5,572 bases of DNA from JAOZMY01 sp964577975. GTDB taxonomy: Bacteria; Desulfobacterota; S145-22. Location of the stretch: the NCBI GenBank assembly GCA_964577975.1, contig CAZOBB010000041.1:1-5572 (forward strand). Direction: 5' to 3'. The translations under genes and the position numbers were made by a program. Below the pieces are notes generated by a model. It was not told where the DNA came from, made no database searches, and saw nothing but the letters and a program-made list of their open reading frames with translations. Positions 1 through 5,400 of the stretch are shown here, piece by piece (within the stretch, counting starts at the first letter, position 1; each line of letters opens with the position of its first letter).

Positions 1-189
1 GGTGTTTCCCCGGCAGGTGTAGTCGAACGAGGTGGCGGGATCCTCCTCGATGGCGCGGCAGGGTTCCGCGACGCCGGGGGTGTAGACGAGGCTCAGCACC
101 GAGCTGTCCCGAATGGGAACCTTGCTCTGAACCCCGATGAGGCCATTATATTTTTCCCTGTACCAGAGGGATTTTTCCTTTTCCTTCAT
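1..189 (-). CDS. Malic enzyme (oxaloacetate-decarboxylating malate dehydrogenase), N-terminal 63 codons, cut by window edge
   Basis: Reading the minus strand from the ATG at 189 gives 63 open codons to the window edge. The protein begins MKEKEKSLWYREKYNGLIGV, and residues 32-41 read VLSLVYTPGV, followed by AEPCRAIEEDP and a DYTCRGN stretch. This is the start of the bacterial malic enzyme N-terminal domain; the Tyr of the YTPGV motif (residue 36) is the catalytic acid in the family. Malic enzymes convert malate to pyruvate and CO2 with reduction of NAD or NADP in the cytoplasm. The cofactor-binding domain is outside the window, so cofactor preference and any phosphotransacetylase fusion (MaeB type) cannot be judged. 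The start is supported by an AGAGGGG ribosome site just upstream (spacing of only 4 nt). The other nearby ATG (193) runs into a stop after 15 codons. The first ~23 codons are AT-rich and the rest strongly GC-rich. It is transcribed divergently from the plus-strand cluster. Confidence 0.9.
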   Translation of the reverse strand, partial: MKEKEKSLWYREKYNGLIGVQSKVPIRDSSVLSLVYTPGVAEPCRAIEEDPATSFDYTCRGNT

Positions 190-201
190 ACATCCCCTCT
201 G

Positions 202-211
202 TTATCGATAA
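202..211. repeat. Perfect 10-bp palindrome TTATCGATAA in the malic enzyme leader
   Basis: TTATCGATAA is identical to its reverse complement. It lies just upstream of the malic enzyme ribosome site, in what would be the untranslated leader. It could be an operator half or chance; nothing else supports a function. Confidence 0.25.
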
Positions 212-257
212 TTTCTACTCCATCTTTTTCACACAACGCCTTTTTCACGGTGTCATC

Positions 258-285
258 AGTATAATCCACTCAATTGGAAAAGCAA
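258..285 (-). promoter_or_regulatory. Candidate sigma-70-type promoter for malic enzyme
   Basis: On the minus strand, TTGCTT (285-280) and TATACT (263-258) are 16 bp apart. The -10 matches the consensus at 5 of 6 positions and the -35 at only 3 of 6. The expected transcript would have a leader of roughly 60 nt before the malic enzyme ATG. Identified by eye only; the weak -35 keeps confidence low. Confidence 0.3.
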
Positions 286-297
286 AGGGATTCGAGC

Positions 298-313
298 AAA
301 AACGTCCGTTTTT
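298..313. repeat. Inverted repeat 1 of a tandem pair in the divergent intergenic region
   Basis: AAAAACG (298-304) and CGTTTTT (307-313) are exact reverse complements around a 2-bp centre. If a single-base bulge at 314 is allowed, the pairing extends by GC (296-297 with 315-316). It lies about 4 bp from a second, longer inverted repeat and upstream of the candidate plus-strand promoter. The very short centre and the position between divergent genes fit a protein-binding operator better than a terminator. No regulator can be named. Confidence 0.5.
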
Positions 314-317
314 CGCG

Positions 318-339
318 CTTTTTGGGCACGCCCAAAAAG
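318..339. repeat. Inverted repeat 2: perfect 10-bp arms with 2-bp centre, candidate operator
   Basis: CTTTTTGGGC (318-327) and GCCCAAAAAG (330-339) are exact reverse complements separated by AC. As RNA this would be a strong stem with a very short loop, but neither strand has a T-tract directly after it, and no gene ends here. A terminator is therefore unlikely. It lies about 30 bp upstream of the -35 candidate of the cooT promoter, so a transcription-factor site serving one or both divergent genes is the most natural reading. This is inferred from position and symmetry only. Confidence 0.5.
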
Positions 340-369
340 TACCTGCTTCACACCAGTTGCCCTTTTATA

Positions 370-396
370 TTGACAAAATGACTTGATTTCGATAAG
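370..396 (+). promoter_or_regulatory. Candidate promoter of the cooT-to-ispG cluster
   Basis: A perfect -35 hexamer TTGACA (370-375) is followed after 15 bp by GATAAG (391-396), which matches the -10 consensus at 4 of 6 positions. The spacing is shorter than the ideal 17 bp. A second possible -10, TATATT, occurs at 366-371 but has no good -35 partner. The site lies 57 bp upstream of the cooT start, and no other promoter-like region is obvious before the tightly packed genes that follow, so it is the best candidate for driving the whole cluster. Confidence 0.4.
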
Positions 397-452
397 GGGA
401 AAGCTGAAATAAACTAACAATCGCCTCAAGGAAATCAGAGGAAATCAACCAG

Positions 453-653
453 ATGTGCAGTCCGAAAGTTTTTCTACGAAAGGGGAAGGAAGAGATTCTG
501 CTGATGGAAGATGTACAGTCCATCGTATGGGAGAACACGACACGGTTCCTCCTTACAAATCTTCTCGGGAAAACAACCTGGGTGGAAGGTAAAATCGTAA
601 GTATGGATCTTTTAAACCACCATATCATAATCGAAGGAGATGCATCCGATTAA
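453..653 (+). CDS. cooT: CooT family nickel-binding protein
   Basis: This 66-residue protein begins MCSPKVFLRKGKEEILLMED and ends with the pattern V-E-G-K-I-V-S-M-D-L-L-N-H-H-I-I-I-E. The Met-Cys start, the 'xVxL..G.EE.LMEDV' N-terminal half and the 'VEGxI..xDLLxHxIxxE' C-terminal half match the CooT family. In Rhodospirillum rubrum, CooT is a cytoplasmic homodimer of the same length that binds one Ni(II) using Cys2 and is linked to carbon monoxide dehydrogenase maturation. Cys2 is present here and is the only cysteine. Members in other anaerobes often lie far from CODH genes, and no CODH or hydrogenase gene is visible here, so the nickel target is unknown. AGAGGA (437-442), 10 nt upstream, is the likely ribosome site. 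Its 3' end overlaps the next frame by 14 nt, suggesting cotranscription and coupling. Confidence 0.87.
   Translation: MCSPKVFLRKGKEEILLMEDVQSIVWENTTRFLLTNLLGKTTWVEGKIVSMDLLNHHIIIEGDASD
634..639 (+). promoter_or_regulatory. Shine-Dalgarno AAGGAG abutting the annotated start of the L,D-transpeptidase gene
   Basis: A strong AAGGAG motif ends directly before the ATG at 640, leaving no spacer, so it cannot serve that ATG well. The motif sits 9 nt before an in-frame ATT (649) and 13 nt before an out-of-frame ATG (653) that overlaps the cooT stop codon. It therefore probably feeds initiation a little downstream of 640, but which codon is used cannot be settled from sequence alone. Confidence 0.45.
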
Positions 654-2052
654 TGCTCAGTCCAAGCATGGCGTGAAAATATTTCCCCTTCCTATAATGG
701 AGGGGAAAATTCTTCACACCCTGATAAAATTAGGACTTTTCCTCTCTATTACCATCAGCGGCACATCAACATCCGCAAAACCGTCTCCTGTTAACCATCA
801 TGTTCTCCTCCTCTCCCCCCGCACGATTGCCGTAGTAGTCGACAAATCACTTCAGCGTCTCTTTTTGGTAGAAACAAAAGGAAAATTACCGAAAATTACC
901 AAAACGATGGTCTGCGCCACTGGAGAGGTAGATGGCGACAAAAAGGTTTCGGGCGACAAAAGGACACCTGAGGGTATCTATTTTTGCAGGAGACTTTTGA
1001 TTCCCCCTGCCCTCGGCGACAAATACGGTGTTTGCGCCCTTCCCCTGAATTATCCTAATCTTATAGATCGCCGGCTCCATAGGAATGGGGGCGGGATCTG
1101 GATTCACGGAATCGATGAGGACAGAAAAACAAAAAGCACCCAAGGATGTGTCGTCCTCGGAAACAGGGACATGGCATATATCGCAAAAAAAATCCACCTT
1201 TTCCTCACCCCGGTTGTCATCGTAGACAGGATTGCATCTCCGTTCGCCCCACGAGGAAAAACACATCTTCTCCACTTTTTGGAAAAGTGGAGAAAAGCTT
1301 GGTCCCATGGAAATATCGAAACATACATTTCTTGTTACGCCTCCTCATTCTCCGCCAAAGGGATGAATCTTTCCCAATGGCGATCGTACAAGCAGAGGCT
1401 CTTCAAAAGGTATCATCATTCGATGGACATCCGCATCATCAATCCTGTCATTGTATGGGGTACACGCTATGGAGTGATTTCATTCCTCCAAATTTTTGAT
1501 GCCAAAGGATTTCACGCAAAGGGGCTTAAACGGCTCTATTTGCGAAAGGACAAAAAGGATTTCAAAATCATCGGAGAAGAATGGATTCCTTTCCAAAACC
1601 TCGTTCACGCATGGAAGGAGTACGGCAAAAAGATCGCAAAGCTCCCCAACTCCCTTCCCTCATACCGGATTGTGGCCGCTTCTTCCTCAGCTACTGCCCC
1701 AAAGGACGTCCTTCTAAAAAATATCGCGGAGCTCTTGGAAAAGTGGAAAACTTCTTGGGAAAAAAAAGATTTTTCCCGGTATGTTTCCTTCTACTCAAAG
1801 CGTTTCCGCTATCGATCGATGGATCTCAAACAATGGAAGCAATATAAACTGAAAACTTTCCAAAGGAATGGACCCATCCGGCTCACCCTGAAGGACGTAA
1901 AGATAAAAACAGAAGGGAGACAGGCCTCCGTGCGTTTCCTCCAAATTTACGACAGCAAAATCGTAAAAGACATTGGAATCAAGAAGATGGTTCTATGTCA
2001 AGAATCGGGTGGTTGGAAAATCCTCCGAGAGCAGTGGATCAGGATTCGATAA
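640..2052 (+). CDS. Secreted YkuD-domain L,D-transpeptidase/L,D-carboxypeptidase with two NTF2-like repeats (Csd6/Pgp2-like)
   Basis: The 470-residue reading has a hydrophobic export signal at about residues 24-42, with likely cleavage after A46, so it should act in the periplasm. Residues 61-196 form a YkuD catalytic domain: SGDKRTPEG at 104-112, IWIHG with H156, and STQGCVVLGN with the catalytic Cys170. YkuD enzymes act on peptidoglycan stem peptides, either as L,D-transpeptidases or, in H. pylori Csd6 and C. jejuni Pgp2, as L,D-carboxypeptidases converting tetrapeptide to tripeptide. Two related NTF2-like segments follow (about 208-318 and 359-469), sharing LEKW, FLQI(F/Y)D and a final KI(I/L)xExWI. 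Csd6 has one such domain, so the second copy is an addition. The start is uncertain: 640 has no usable ribosome-site spacing, GTG 673 is possible, and ATG 697 (residue 20) gives the most compact signal peptide. The downstream Csd4-like gene favours the carboxypeptidase role; transpeptidase activity cannot be excluded. Confidence 0.84.
   Translation: MHPINAQSKHGVKIFPLPIMEGKILHTLIKLGLFLSITISGTSTSAKPSPVNHHVLLLSPRTIAVVVDKSLQRLFLVETKGKLPKITKTMVCATGEVDGDKKVSGDKRTPEGIYFCRRLLIPPALGDKYGVCALPLNYPNLIDRRLHRNGGGIWIHGIDEDRKTKSTQGCVVLGNRDMAYIAKKIHLFLTPVVIVDRIASPFAPRGKTHLLHFLEKWRKAWSHGNIETYISCYASSFSAKGMNLSQWRSYKQRLFKRYHHSMDIRIINPVIVWGTRYGVISFLQIFDAKGFHAKGLKRLYLRKDKKDFKIIGEEWIPFQNLVHAWKEYGKKIAKLPNSLPSYRIVAASSSATAPKDVLLKNIAELLEKWKTSWEKKDFSRYVSFYSKRFRYRSMDLKQWKQYKLKTFQRNGPIRLTLKDVKIKTEGRQASVRFLQIYDSKIVKDIGIKKMVLCQESGGWKILREQWIRIR
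1268..1294 (+). repeat. Perfect 12-bp inverted repeat (3-nt loop) inside the L,D-transpeptidase gene
   Basis: TTCTCCACTTTT (1268-1279) and AAAAGTGGAGAA (1283-1294) are exact reverse complements around the loop TGG. The hairpin falls at residues 210-219, where the YkuD domain gives way to the first NTF2-like repeat. There is no following T-tract on either strand, so it is not a normal intrinsic terminator. It may be an mRNA processing or stability element, or coincidence. Confidence 0.45.
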
Positions 2053-2053
2053 G

Positions 2054-2842
2054 ATGTCCAAGCATGAAAGAGTTCATCTACTCATCATCAGTGAAACAGG
2101 AAAGGTCAAGTCACGGAAGATTTCCATCCGTTTCATAAAATGGTTCATCGGAATTTTCCTTTTTCTTTTTCTTCTAACCTCTTGCATCACATACTTCTAC
2201 CTGAAAGACTTTTGGACCCATAGAACAGCTAAAGTCCTTTCAGCAAATTTACAAAACGAAGTAAACCGCCTTCGTTCGAAATTGGAGAAAATGCAACTAG
2301 AAAACGACCGCCTCCAAGGAATGGTCTCCCGTCTGAAGGCCCAAAACGAAGATCTGAAAAAACATCTCCTATCACGGAAACAAAAAAAAGAAATCCCGCC
2401 TGAAAGGAAGAAAAAAGAAAAAAAGCTGGCAGCATTTCAAACTCTTCTACAAAATATTGAAAACCTGAAGCCCTCCACGCCAGAATCCCTCTTCCATATT
2501 CGTGATCCCAAAATTACTGTAACGGGCAACAAAACGACGGTTTCGTTCAAGCTCTACAAAGATACTTTAAAGCGAATCTACGGACGATACATCCTTTTGG
2601 GCATCTATAAACCCGAAGAACCAGAAAAAACCGGAGAGATCACAGCCTATCCCGCTCGTTGCCTCAAGAATCACAAACTCTTGCCCGGTTATGGACGTTT
2701 CTTCAAAATTGAACGTCTCTTTCTGACTGTTGAAGCCACCCTTCCCCATCCCCCCGACGTGACACGTTTCTCGGAATTTCATGTCCTTATTTTTGGGATG
2801 AAAAAGGAGCCTCTTTTCCATGAAAAGTTTAAAGCACCCTGA
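2054..2842 (+). CDS. Single-pass inner-membrane protein with periplasmic coiled coil; unrecognised family
   Basis: The 262-residue protein has a short basic N-terminus (VHLLIISETGKVKSRK at 7-22), one strongly hydrophobic helix at about 30-50, a heptad-like coiled coil at about 62-107 (LxxEVNRLRSKLEKMQLENDRL pattern), a very Lys/Glu-rich linker at 108-124, and a C-terminal, probably beta-rich domain at about 145-262. The positive residues before the helix predict an N-in topology with the coiled coil and C-domain in the periplasm. I cannot name the family; the layout recalls membrane-anchored coiled-coil scaffolds of cell-wall machinery and the N-termini of some M23 peptidases, but no catalytic motif is visible. 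ATG 2054 was chosen because it follows the previous stop after 1 nt and has AGGA at 2041-2044; an upstream in-frame ATG at 1973 would overlap the previous gene by 80 nt. Its position between two peptidoglycan-trimming enzymes suggests a structural or recruiting partner. Confidence 0.75.
   Translation: MSKHERVHLLIISETGKVKSRKISIRFIKWFIGIFLFLFLLTSCITYFYLKDFWTHRTAKVLSANLQNEVNRLRSKLEKMQLENDRLQGMVSRLKAQNEDLKKHLLSRKQKKEIPPERKKKEKKLAAFQTLLQNIENLKPSTPESLFHIRDPKITVTGNKTTVSFKLYKDTLKRIYGRYILLGIYKPEEPEKTGEITAYPARCLKNHKLLPGYGRFFKIERLFLTVEATLPHPPDVTRFSEFHVLIFGMKKEPLFHEKFKAP
2804..2809 (+). promoter_or_regulatory. Ribosome binding site of the M99 carboxypeptidase gene
   Basis: AAGGAG lies 10 nt before the ATG at 2820, inside the end of the preceding coding region. 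It fixes the start that creates the 23-nt overlap and places the basic n-region of the signal peptide at the N-terminus. Confidence 0.7.
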
Positions 2843-4652
2843 CCATGTAGCCAGAATTCTCTTCTTCTTTTTCCTCCTTCTGTCTCTCTCTCCTATCTGC
2901 AATGCCGCCCAACTCGTCTATTTCAAAGGAACCGACTATGAGCTTCACGTTTACGACATCAAAGGAAGGGAGAAAGGTCCCACGATCCTTATCATTGGGG
3001 GTATCCAAGGCGACGAACCAGGAGGGTACCTATCGGCCGACTCTTACGCGGACATCTCCTTGAAAAAGGGGCGATTGATTATCGTCCCCCGTGCCAACCT
3101 CCCCTCCATCATCATGAACCGCCGGGGCGTCAACGTAGATATGAATCGGAAATTCAAATCGAAATCACAAAGAGTGTACGAAGAAAAAGTTGTAGCCATC
3201 CTAAAAAAACTGATCCGTCAAAGCGACGTACTCTTAAACCTGCATGACGGCTCCGGATTTTACCGACCCGTTTGGATCAGCCCATGGAAGAATCCGATGC
3301 GGTTCGGTCAATCAATCATCGCGGACGCCGAAACCTACTACTCACACAAGTATCATCGAACTCTCTATCTCGGGAAAATTGCCCGGAAAGTTGCGAGCGC
3401 CGTGAACAAAAAGATCAAAAATCCCGAGTATTACTTTCATTTCAACAACCACAACACCATCTCCCCCAACACCCTTCACAAAGAACAAAAAAAATCAGCC
3501 ACGTACTATGCCCTCACGAAATGCGGCATACCAGCTTACGGCATTGAAACCTCAAAATTTCTCCCCTCCACCCATCTGAAGGTACTGTATCATAATATGG
3601 TCGTGAATGAATTCCTGAAGGAATACGGCGTTATCATGGAAAACCCCAAGGTCTACATGACTCCACCAAGACTTGAATATTTGGTAGTTTCCATCAATGG
3701 CACCCAACCGATTGTCGTGTACAATCGACAGCCTTTGACCTTGAAACGAGGAGATCATATCTGCGTAAAAGGATATAAAGCAAACTACAGTCGAGGTGTA
3801 ACCATCGATCTCGTCGGGTATGGCTCAAAAAACGACTTTGGCAAAACATTTCAGATAAAAAACGACACCTCCATCCTTGTAAGGAAGGATCGACGTGTCT
3901 TCGCAAAAATTTACATCCAAACACAGGAAGACAACTCCGTCTCTCAAACCTCTTACCTTACATATCTTAAAGGGAAAAAGAAAACCTCTCCTTCCTTCAT
4001 TCCCTATCTCCTTTTGAAAGTAAATGGGAAATGGTGCATAACAACCACTGAAACTCCCCTTGAAGTCGTCGAAGGTGATACGATAGAATTGGTCGATGTA
4101 ATTTCTGAAAAAGGTCGCCTCCCTTTAAAATTAAATTTCCGGGGATTCGTCGGAAACTGGAAAAACAACACGGGGGAAGACAGAGGTTACCTCATCGACA
4201 CATCAAAAGATCTCTTGAAACGTTATTCTTATCACAACAACGGAAGGCTATATACAATTCAGGCTGCTATGGGAAAGAAGGTCCTTTACACCTATAAAGT
4301 TCTCGTCCGTAAACCGAAACTCCGCGAAATCATCCTTTACGCCAATGGGAAATGGCAACATTTCTGTGACGGTGAAGGATTGACGCTGCCTCAAACTGAA
4401 AAACACATAAAAATAGGTGTTATTCAAACCTCCCCCTCCGTCCTAAAAAAAATTACTTTAGAGCTTAATGGACACCGACATGAGGTTCCAGAAACCTTAA
4501 GCTGTACAAACGCCATCGACCTCTTCCTTCCCAACCCTATCCTTGATAATTCTCCCCTTGCCATCCGGATTTTCCACGGAAACACCCTTATCGGAAAAAT
4601 CTACTTCATGCGCTCCATGAAAAGCAACCTCACCCAACAATCTAAGAATTAG
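2820..4652 (+). CDS. Periplasmic M99 (Csd4/Pgp1-type) zinc carboxypeptidase with three C-terminal beta modules
   Basis: The 610-residue protein starts with a signal peptide (hydrophobic run 13-26, cleavage near A29-A30). The catalytic domain (about 31-275) has GGIQGDEPGG at 60-69, where Q63 and E66 correspond to the zinc ligands Gln46 and Glu49 of H. pylori Csd4; LLNLHDGSG supplies H142, the third ligand. VDMNR (106-110) resembles the substrate-binding Asn-Arg of M14 peptidases, and YGIETSK contains E243, the probable catalytic Glu. Csd4/Pgp1 are D,L-carboxypeptidases that cut the terminal meso-diaminopimelate from peptidoglycan tripeptides, leaving dipeptides, and are needed for helical shape. 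A Gln instead of the usual His separates this group from most M14 enzymes and from aspartoacylase-like proteins. The C-terminal region holds three diverged modules (about 285-366, 394-496, 500-597), each starting near an NG turn. H. pylori Csd4 is shorter (438 residues), so one module appears extra. The gene overlaps its predecessor by 23 nt. Confidence 0.85.
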   Translation: MKSLKHPDHVARILFFFFLLLSLSPICNAAQLVYFKGTDYELHVYDIKGREKGPTILIIGGIQGDEPGGYLSADSYADISLKKGRLIIVPRANLPSIIMNRRGVNVDMNRKFKSKSQRVYEEKVVAILKKLIRQSDVLLNLHDGSGFYRPVWISPWKNPMRFGQSIIADAETYYSHKYHRTLYLGKIARKVASAVNKKIKNPEYYFHFNNHNTISPNTLHKEQKKSATYYALTKCGIPAYGIETSKFLPSTHLKVLYHNMVVNEFLKEYGVIMENPKVYMTPPRLEYLVVSINGTQPIVVYNRQPLTLKRGDHICVKGYKANYSRGVTIDLVGYGSKNDFGKTFQIKNDTSILVRKDRRVFAKIYIQTQEDNSVSQTSYLTYLKGKKKTSPSFIPYLLLKVNGKWCITTTETPLEVVEGDTIELVDVISEKGRLPLKLNFRGFVGNWKNNTGEDRGYLIDTSKDLLKRYSYHNNGRLYTIQAAMGKKVLYTYKVLVRKPKLREIILYANGKWQHFCDGEGLTLPQTEKHIKIGVIQTSPSVLKKITLELNGHRHEVPETLSCTNAIDLFLPNPILDNSPLAIRIFHGNTLIGKIYFMRSMKSNLTQQSKN

Positions 4653-4656
4653 AAAA

Positions 4657-5400
4657 ATGGATCATCGACTTGCCATCCTTTCTGACATTCACGCAAATCT
4701 TGAAGCCTTCCAGGAAGTCCTTGTCCATATTTCCTACCAATCGATAGACCAAATCCTTTGCCTGGGTGATATTGTCGGATATAATGCAGATCCTTCCGCC
4801 TGTATCCAACTCTGTCAAGAAAATCACATCTTCTGCCTGCAAGGAAACCACGATGCCGCCGTTTGCGGCAAAATACCATTGGACGATTTTAACCCCAAAG
4901 CCCTCACCGCTGTTTTTTGGACACGGAAACAACTTTCGAAAGAAGAACTGCATTTCCTCAACAATCTTCCCCGCTTTCACGCTAAAAAAAGCTGTTGTCT
5001 TCTCATGCACGGCTCCCTCATACACCCAGATCGATACCTTTTTTACCAGCAAGACGCGGAAAAAGATTTCAAGGAAATGGAAAAGAGCTACCCCGAAACC
5101 GATGTTGGCTTCTTCGGGCACACACATCAAAGGAAAATTTTTTGTTATTATCTGAATACCGTTTCTTCCGGAATACCCGAGAACCTCACTCTCCGACCAC
5201 ACAGGAAATATCTCATAAATCCTGGTAGCGTAGGTCAATCAAGAGACGGTATCCCTCGTGCTTCTTACCTCATTTTCAACACGCCCACCGGTGAGATAAC
5301 ATACTACAGCGTTCTTTATGATATTCAAAAGGCGGCGGAAAAAATCTTAAAAGCAGGGCTTCCCAAATCTCTGGCGGAACGCCTTTTTCGAGGCTGGTAA
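4657..5400 (+). CDS. Calcineurin-like metallophosphoesterase (YfcE/DR1281-type)
   Basis: The 247-residue cytoplasmic protein carries the full metallophosphoesterase motif set in order: SDIHAN (D10, H12), LGDIVGY (D38), GNHD (N64, H65), MHGS (H118), FGHTH (H155, H157), then INPGSVGQSRDG (187-198), typical of the YfcE/DR1281 subgroup. These residues bind two divalent metals. Characterised relatives hydrolyse phosphodiesters or phosphomonoesters of small substrates; the substrate here cannot be predicted. No signal peptide or membrane segment is visible, so it does not act in the same compartment as the two wall enzymes before it. The start lies 4 nt after the preceding stop, with only a weak ribosome site, suggesting translational coupling. 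Its stop codon overlaps the ispG start (TAATG). No active-site residue is missing, and the length is normal for the family. Confidence 0.9.
   Translation: MDHRLAILSDIHANLEAFQEVLVHISYQSIDQILCLGDIVGYNADPSACIQLCQENHIFCLQGNHDAAVCGKIPLDDFNPKALTAVFWTRKQLSKEELHFLNNLPRFHAKKSCCLLMHGSLIHPDRYLFYQQDAEKDFKEMEKSYPETDVGFFGHTHQRKIFCYYLNTVSSGIPENLTLRPHRKYLINPGSVGQSRDGIPRASYLIFNTPTGEITYYSVLYDIQKAAEKILKAGLPKSLAERLFRGW

Noticed and set aside
318..345. Intrinsic terminator at the GC-containing hairpin
   Set aside because: No T-tract follows the stem on either strand, and the neighbouring genes diverge from this region, so no transcript needs to end here.
320..345. Sigma-54 promoter suggested by GGGCACG
   Set aside because: The -24-like element is imperfect, and the required TTGC-like -12 element is missing at the correct distance.
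365..628. 87-codon minus-strand frame covering cooT
   Set aside because: It lies opposite the clear CooT protein and the candidate promoter and looks like nothing known.
886..1308. 140-codon minus-strand frame and other alternative frames within the YkuD gene
   Set aside because: They overlap the catalytic His/Cys motifs of the real gene and have no domain-like sequence or ribosome site.
1757..1777. Run of eight A with flanking GGGAAAAA/TTTTTCCC as a programmed frameshift site
   Set aside because: The frame continues through it into the second NTF2-like repeat, which matches the first repeat, and neither shifted frame yields a meaningful product; similar A-runs are common in this Lys-rich gene.
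1973..2053. Upstream ATG start for the coiled-coil membrane protein
   Set aside because: It would give an 80-nt overlap with the YkuD gene and add 27 residues with no signal or domain character; ATG 2054 follows the previous stop directly and has an AGGA motif.
2820..4652. Succinylglutamate desuccinylase/aspartoacylase function for the zinc peptidase
   Set aside because: A signal peptide, the Gln zinc ligand of Csd4 and the linked YkuD enzyme fit peptidoglycan carboxypeptidase far better than a cytoplasmic amidohydrolase.
4642..5238. 198-codon open frame on the minus strand opposite the metallophosphoesterase
   Set aside because: The plus-strand frame carries every metallophosphoesterase motif in order, while the antisense translation shows no recognisable domain and would be a converging overlap across the whole gene.
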